In this document: positions 59,935-64,000 of the stretch, one piece after another
Layout: every line of letters begins with the position of its first letter
Position numbering within the stretch: position 1 is the stretch's first letter
NCBI RefSeq assembly: GCF_000499845.2
Contig: NC_023749.2
Coordinates: 44,581,608-44,645,607 of the forward strand
Origin: Phaseolus vulgaris
Lineage: Eukaryota; Streptophyta; Magnoliopsida; Fabales; Fabaceae
DNA length: 64,000 bases
Reading direction: 5' to 3'
Position numbers and translations under genes: made by a program
Notes under the pieces: generated by a model
The model's database searches: none
Told to the model about the DNA's origin: nothing
Seen by the model: the letters and a program-made list of their open reading frames with translations, nothing else

Positions 59935-62690
59935 CCACTCAGGGTATTGGATTTCCATGGAGATTCTGAGTCGATCAGGCGTTTATAAACCTAACTCTTT
60001 AACATAGCGAGGTGCCGAGCTTGAACTTTTTCCCTTCTATTTCCCTTTCCCGAACTTCACCAGCAGGTCCTCAGCTGGTCGAGAGATAACTTTAAACTGT
60101 TGAACGTTGATCAAAATACAACGTTAGTCGAGCTCCCCTGGTCAATGAGAACTCTATGTACTTTCCTTCCCACGGTGACAACATATATCACCACTGGATC
60201 ATACTCGTGAGGAACCACGTCTTCCAAGTCAGAGCTCGTGAAGCAAAGAGCGGGCTCTAGTGGATGGTCAGATCTCCTCGCCTCTAGGGACATCAATGTT
60301 CGCGCATATCGCTTACACTTGGAAGCATAACTCCCTCCTTCATAAAATCCTCCCAAGATGGTGTTCAGCTTTCCATGGACTGGTGTCTCATGCACTTGGT
60401 CCCTGAGGGCAACTTCTCCCTTTGGCTCTTCCTGATCAACCTCAAGGTACTCCTTCAGGAACCTTTCCTTCACCAAGCTCACCAATTGGTGACCCAGAGC
60501 TATGCACGCTCGACGTTATGCCCAAACCCTTTGTGGAACTCGCACCAGACGTCCTTTCGTGACCCCAAATTCCTATCAGTCTTCTGAGGAAACTTCAGCT
60601 TGTCCACTTCCCCTGGCATGCCTAACAATTCCTTGTAGGATACTCGGAACTTGGGTCGAAATTCCGACTCCCCTATGGCCTTCGTCTTGGGCTCATTTCT
60701 CTTGGTTGCGTATGGTGCGTACCTCGAGTCCATTCTCTTCTCCCCCGAGGTTCCGTTAACCCTCAAAGGTCGGGCTCGACTTCTCTCCTTAGGCTTAGGA
60801 TGCCTTAAAAACGAGCTACCATGCTTCGTGGCCACAACATCCTCTGTATTGATATGGACAACAACCTGTTGTCGTATCTCAAAGAATGTATCTGCTTGAT
60901 TTCTGATCAACAAATCGCTGAATAGTCCTATCGCGATTCCTTGTTCGAAAGCAGTGACTATCATATCTTCGTCATGGCTATGGTGTCTTACTGTAAGTGA
61001 TGGGTTGATGCCTCTTCCATCAGTAAGTGCCCAAAATCTATTCAAGTAATCCTTCAACGACTCTCCCTCCCTCTGTCTTGACCTAATTGATAGAGAACTG
61101 TGTAGAACATGGGAGCTTTGATGTTTCAAATCTATGTTGAAGGTTGAAGCTGTGCTGCTTTTGGTTTGTGCTTAGTCTAGGTTGTTTAGATTTCTTGTAA
61201 AGATCATTCCTAGTCCCTTGCACAAGCTAGTTCAATCCTTTTTAAAGAGAAAAGTGTTTTTGTAAGCAAATAGAAAACACAACTGGTTAAAACCACGAAA
61301 TAATCGATTGTTTGTCACTTAGCTTGATTGAAGGTTTTAAAACTGTTTTTGACTTGGTTAAATATTTGTCTAACCAATTCAAACGGTTAAAACAACTTTT
61401 CAACCGGTTGATTGTCACATTTCATAACATTAGTTGGATTATAATTGTTTTGGCTCATGATTGACTGCCTAGAACGACTAGTTTTAAGATCTATAAGTAT
61501 GACTTTTCTTTGGATTTCAAAAACAACAAGTCAACACATTTACAGTGAGATTGAATTTGTTTTTTGAAGAGAGATTCAAATCAAGTTTTGCAAGATTGCT
61601 AAAATAGTTGTGCACTGGTTCAAGGTCTGATCTTAGGAGCTCTATGATTCTTGTAAATCCAGGTGTAATCTGTTCATTTTTTATTCTTGTATTTGTTCTT
61701 TATAAAACTTGTGAAGTGTGTGAAAACTTGTAAGGTCAGAGGGTGTTCCGACTAAGGTTGTGTGTAAGGCAAAGAGGGTGAGTGGTTCTTGTGGTATCAA
61801 AATCACCTCTTTGTGGATTGTGTGTATTGTAATCTATGATTGGTTACTAGTGGGACCCAATGGTTGTTCTGGAAACTGGATGTAGCTCAAGGTTAAGTGA
61901 ACCAGTATAAATTGGTTGAGTAATTTCTCTCTCTCTCTCTCACTCCTTATAAAATGTTTGATTTAATTATGTTTTTGTTGCTGCCATAAACAACCGATTA
62001 AAACGAAGTTTCAACCGATTGAAATTCTGCAAACAGTTTCTTTTACATTGTGTTGATTGACTTCCTTGATTGCTTCTTTTGTGTTTGTTGACAAAGCTTA
62101 ATTCTTATTCAATCTTTTCGAAAATCTTTTGACAAACAATTCACCCCTCCCCTCTTGTTTAACCCATTAATTCTAACAAACTGTTCTCTAAACAGTCTGA
62201 AGAACTACGCAAAAGAGGTGATGTGGCCATCGGGAAGCCCATTAAACCATTGTAGGGTTGTACCTGTGAATGTGCTCATGAACATCTTACACTGAATAGC
62301 ATTTGTTCCTTCGGAAACAATCATTTGGGCATGATGTAATGCGGTGACATTAACTCATCCATGATCGCTTGCGAAAATGGCTTGGGACGATCTCTCAAGG
62401 GCTAATTCAAACCTCGCTCCCTTGTAGAAAGTTGGTCACGTTGATGTAGATTCCTATGCAAGTCCTCGTTGGTCTTGCGCAATTCCTTATTGGCTACTCG
62501 GGAAGCCTCTATCTCTGCCATCAGCTGATCTTGCAGAAGCACTTACTCAACCCAGGCTTCTGCTCGTAGTCTCTCTTGTTGCGACTTTAGCTTCTTGCTG
62601 GATCCGTTTCTGCTCTTGTTTGTCGAGGGTCGATCATCCCTGGACCCAATACCAAAGCGTTCAACATATAAAATTAAAACAACACTATAT
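59935..62690 (-). pseudogene. Ty3/gypsy gag-protease region, broken
   Basis: From right to left on the minus strand: a Gag N-terminal part (62680-62184: EIEASRVANKELRKTNEDL, then PFSQAIMDEL, then QWFNGLP-like sequence in another frame), a solo LTR insertion (61101-62178), the Gag core (61129-60500: QREGESLKDYLNRFWALTDG, then CEFHKGFGHN) and, after a 1-bp frameshift near 60507, a part ending in the aspartic protease motif VLIDQGSSTNVVF (60485-60111). Further decayed sequence reaches about 59940. No RT or integrase follows. Inactive. It lies within the right arm of the tRNA/Helitron inverted arrangement. Confidence 0.85.
61101..62178 (+). mobile_element. Solo LTR (SIRE/copia-like), 1078 bp, with 5-bp target duplication
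   Basis: It starts TGTAGAACATGG and ends TTAATTCTAACA, with AACTG directly on both sides (61096-61100, 62179-62183). The flanking gag sequence is continuous across the insertion. The interior has several 'accggttga'- and 'aaccgattaaaac'-type motifs familiar from legume SIRE-like LTRs, a TATA-like 'tctataagtatg' and a CT microsatellite (61926-61942). The orientation is inferred from the TATA-like box. Confidence 0.88.
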
Positions 62691-63040
62691 TCGAAACATA
62701 ATACATTATAAAACACATTACAAATTGCCTAGGGTCGATCATCCCCGGACCCAATACCAATACCTTCAACATAATCCAATATATTTTAAATACAAATAAA
62801 ACTAATCATTTATATAAATAATTGTGAAATAAATTAATAATTAAATTTAAAATTAACATGTTTGAAAATAAAAAAAACTAACCTAGAGCATGAACTGATG
62901 AGCTGTGGCGACAGTAATGAAAGCAATGTGGCAGCAACAAAATTATCTATATAAATAATTAAAACTAAATTAATAATTAAAATTAAAACTACAATTAAAA
63001 TTACTAATTAAAAATAAAATTACAATATTTGAAAAGATAA
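62620..63040. repeat. Gypsy leader remains and AT-rich spacer
   Basis: A segment with 'agggtcgatcatccc' and 'ggacccaataccaa' occurs twice with a period of about 105 bp (62626 and 62731), probably a duplicated piece of the gypsy element. 62780-63040 is AT-rich without a gene. Confidence 0.5.
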
Positions 63041-64000
63041 GTCATTCAGGGAAAGATTGTTTTGAATGTAAGTTCAAGTTGAATTGCTTCTCTATTATTT
63101 TTTTTGGAAGAAAGAGAACACATTTTACATTTTGCATGCCATTAATAATAAATGAGGTTGCGACATAGCTTAAAGAAGTTTTAGTGCTAGGATTTTGATG
63201 GAAACAAAGTTGATTAATGGGGTGAAACATTAATGAAGAATAAATTATGCTTTAAAGTTTTTGATAGAACCTTGAGAGATATTATAAAAATTGAAAAAGA
63301 AATCAATGGTAAAAAATCATTTGGTGGTAAAGTTATTGTTTTAGGAGGCGATTTTAGAAAATTCCACATGTTGTCAAAAAGAGATCTAGATATAATGTTG
63401 TGAAGTCAATAATAAACTATTCTAATTTATGGCAAAATTGTAAAGTTTTAAATTTTCACAGAATATGAGATTAAATACTGCCAAATGTAATGAAAGTGCA
63501 AAAGATATGAAAGAATTTGTTGATTAGATTCTAAAAATTGGAGATGGAGATATGGAGTTAAACAAAAGTGGTGATCAAATTATTCATATACTACAAGATC
63601 TTTTCACAGTGGATAGTCTTTACTATCATTGGTTGAGTTTGTGTATTTTTAATTTTTGCATAATACGATATCTTTTTGCATTTTTTATTATTACGGAGCA
63701 TTTGTCCATATTTGAATCTATAAGTCAAGTCAATTATTTCATTTTAATTTTAATAATTGGTGAAGAAAAAACTTATTTAAATTCAGACCTACCTTACCGA
63801 TCAAATAAAAACCAAAAAATTCAAGATAAATGGTTTATATAAGAATTCTCGAATGAAATTAAATGTTTAGATCAAATCATGGAGTTAAGTTAAAAGTTCA
63901 TGGATTAAGTTAAAAGTTGGTGTATCAATTATGCTTTTAAAAAATATTAATGAAGCAAATGATTTTTGCAAGGTGACAAAATTGAAGTTATAGAATTGGG
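63041..64000 (+). pseudogene. Helitron PIF1-like helicase remnant, right copy
   Basis: Homologous to 50455-51415 in opposite orientation. Plus-strand pieces include CFKVFDRTLRDIIKIEKEIN, SFGGKVIVLGGDFRKFHML and SIINYSNLWQNCKV, and near 63552 MELNKSGDQIIHILQDL. It keeps GGDFR where the left copy has EGYFR, so it is somewhat less decayed at that motif, but stops and frameshifts remain. It runs to the window edge. Confidence 0.8.

Noticed and set aside
60375..60899. Plus-strand frames opposite the gypsy gag region
   Set aside because: They are antisense to well-supported Gag motifs and disappear at the gag frame boundaries.

Overview
This window is AT-rich nuclear DNA from a flowering plant. 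The genes have introns, the tRNA genes are of plant type, and the repeats are typical plant transposons. Several repeats (LTRs rich in 'cggtcggtcgg', a SIRE-like LTR with 'accggttga' motifs) resemble legume, especially Phaseoleae, elements; that placement is inference from general familiarity, not from a search. Most of the window is transposon debris. It holds four probable host protein-coding genes and a cluster of five tRNA genes.

Layout. (1) 1-11.8 kb: a local array of repeated blocks carrying a small RING-H2 E3 ubiquitin ligase gene (MBR2-like C-terminal type), minus strand. Copy B (4284-5079, three exons, 207 aa) looks intact. Copy A (1-840) is broken by a MITE, a lost splice acceptor and a stop. 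Copy C (7872-9052) is broken by an LTR insertion and a 1-bp deletion. The first coding intron of all copies has a GC donor. (2) 11.8-15.7 kb: a non-autonomous LTR retroelement with a 507-aa Gag and no Pol. (3) 15.8-19.7 kb: CACTA, copia and gypsy fragments, then a second copy of a 1.1-kb repeat from 1.7-2.8 kb. (4) 20.6-23.6 kb: a complete seven-exon G-type lectin S-receptor-like kinase, 815 aa. (5) 24.6-29.8 kb: repeats, including a tRNA-derived SINE and a CpG-rich CACTA terminus. (6) 29.8-31.0 kb: a two-exon gene for a small single-pass membrane protein. (7) 31.6-38 kb: MITEs, a degenerate gypsy pol and a copia pol fragment split by a TRIM. (8) 39.1-40.1 kb: an intact single-coding-exon homologue of the complex I assembly factor NDUFAF6, with an intron just before the ATG; the first exon may lie as far away as a CT-rich leader near 48.1 kb. 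(9) 50.3-64 kb: five tRNA-Ser(AGA) genes with their duplicated flanks, lying between two degenerate Helitron helicase copies in opposite orientation. A gypsy gag-protease pseudogene holding a solo LTR sits in the right arm.

The host genes have unrelated jobs (ubiquitin ligation, surface signalling, mitochondrial assembly, serine translation) and there is no sign of operon-like cooperation. The common theme is local duplication: the RING cassette, the 1.1-kb block and the tRNA-Ser unit have each been copied within this window, and several copies were then broken by transposons. I found no clear undescribed defence or enzymatic system. The most unusual items are the RING cassette array with its shared GC-AG intron and repeat-like leader, and the tRNA-Ser(AGA) amplification between inverted Helitron remnants.
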